Assembly (NCBI RefSeq): GCF_000423185.1
Contig: NZ_AUHM01000001.1
Location: forward strand, 62,001 to 126,000
Source of the DNA: Inquilinus limosus DSM 16000
GTDB taxonomy: Bacteria > Pseudomonadota > Alphaproteobacteria > DSM-16000 > Inquilinaceae
Direction of reading: 5' to 3'
Length of the DNA stretch: 64,000 nt
Shown: positions 63,721 to 64,000 of the stretch, in pieces
Layout of the letters: each line of letters opens with the position of its first letter
Numbering within the stretch: the first letter of the stretch is position 1
Translations under genes and position numbers: made by a program
The notes under the pieces: model-generated
Seen by the model: the letters and a program-made list of their open reading frames with translations, nothing else
Told to the model about the DNA's origin: nothing
Database searches by the model: none

Positions 63721-64000
63721 CTATGCTCTGACCTCCTGGCGCAGGAACACCAGATAGGCCAGGACGAACAGCACGATCACCGCCGCGATCAGGGCCGTGA
63801 ACTGCGGCCAGACCAGGAGGAAGCTCTGGCCCGCCGGCAGCGGCGCGCCGATCAGGGCGCCGTCGAGGTCGCTGTACAGCACCGGGCCGAGCGTCCGGGT
63901 GGCGGGGTTCAGAAGCGCCACCGTGATCTCGGCGAACAGGCCGTTCGGCGAGATCCGCGACAACGCCCGGGCGGTCTCGACATGCTCGATGTTCGGGCCC
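63721..64000 (-). CDS. ABC-2 type transporter permease, C-terminal end only
   Basis: Only the last 92 codons are inside the window; the frame is open at base 64000. The visible part reads NIEHVETARALSRISPNGLFAEI, then a VALLNPATRT segment, and finishes with one membrane segment (FTALIAAVIVLFVLAYLVFL) and RQEVRA. The NPATR and the SP-N-x-x-F helix before a final long helix are typical of ABC-2 permeases of the NosY/export type. It converges on the zinc-ribbon gene with three bases between stops. The rest of the transporter lies outside. Confidence 0.7.
   Translation of the reverse strand, partial: GPNIEHVETARALSRISPNGLFAEITVALLNPATRTLGPVLYSDLDGALIGAPLPAGQSFLLVWPQFTALIAAVIVLFVLAYLVFLRQEVRA

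Overview
The window is a gene-dense, very GC-rich (roughly 70%) chromosomal segment from an alphaproteobacterium. Codon use, gene content and the linked gene sets (SRP/ribosomal operon, thiOSGE, chorismate mutase-hisC-tyrA, DUF2125, MJ0042 zinc-ribbon protein) fit the Rhodospirillales (Azospirillum/Inquilinus-like); the genus is an inference. I see no prophage, integrase, transposase, CRISPR array, rRNA or tRNA. The segment is almost entirely core genome with a few unusual loci.

Layout. 1-4.4 kb: ileS (3' end outside the window), ribF and a tandem pair of secreted paralogues of unknown function, all on the minus strand. 4.5-6.7 kb: a glucosidase-like (alpha/alpha)6 protein with a LacI regulator and a candidate operator. 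6.8-10.1 kb: a HisC-type aminotransferase, folK, and a one-carbon pair, a divergent folD overlapping fchA. 10.5-11.6 kb: an OmpA-type porin with a clear terminator. 11.7-14.8 kb: a translationally coupled araC - class III aminotransferase - cysQ operon. 14.8-16.8 kb: a methyltransferase converging on an acyltransferase-3 membrane protein. 16.9-20.9 kb: an N-acetylglucosamine unit (RpiR regulator with operator, kinase, nagA, SIS-type deaminase). 21.2-24.0 kb: an orphan branched-chain-type binding protein, a DUF2380/3280-like secreted protein and a serine hydrolase.

24.0-30.0 kb: the translation/secretion operon ffh-(VOC)-rpsP-rimM-trmD-rplS with a structured leader before ffh, a GNAT gene behind a cobalamin riboswitch, and dapF. 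30.0-34.1 kb: a membrane protein of unknown function with a suspicious C8 tract, and thiO-thiS-thiG-thiE behind a TPP riboswitch. 34.3-39.8 kb: a GNAT gene, ftsY, AMP nucleosidase, a Nudix-alpha/beta-hydrolase fusion and an SDR, mostly coupled by 4-base overlaps. 39.9-44.0 kb: three exported proteins (740-residue unknown, DUF3142, TPR+YdcF). 44.0-47.8 kb: two opposed EamA transporters and a cupin/GST/gloB operon.

47.9-49.8 kb: an orphan fusion of a trypsin-like protease to an EndoG-type nuclease, the most unusual protein of the window. 49.9-53.8 kb: a methyltransferase and chorismate mutase-hisC-tyrA (tyrosine/phenylalanine synthesis). 54.0-58.1 kb: DUF2125, ChaC and the adenosylcobalamin-dependent ribonucleotide reductase nrdJ, whose active-site segment is written in foreign, AT-rich codons. 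58.1-64 kb: a serine hydrolase, DoxX, a polytopic membrane protein, plsC, ydcF, a zinc-ribbon protein and the end of an ABC-2 type permease.

Three different dispersed palindromic repeats lie between genes (11.6, 47.8 and 53.9 kb). The best candidates for a new system or mechanism are the protease-nuclease fusion, the nrdJ codon island, the cobalamin riboswitch ahead of a GNAT gene, and the FolD variant that has lost the canonical Gln beside a dedicated cyclohydrolase.
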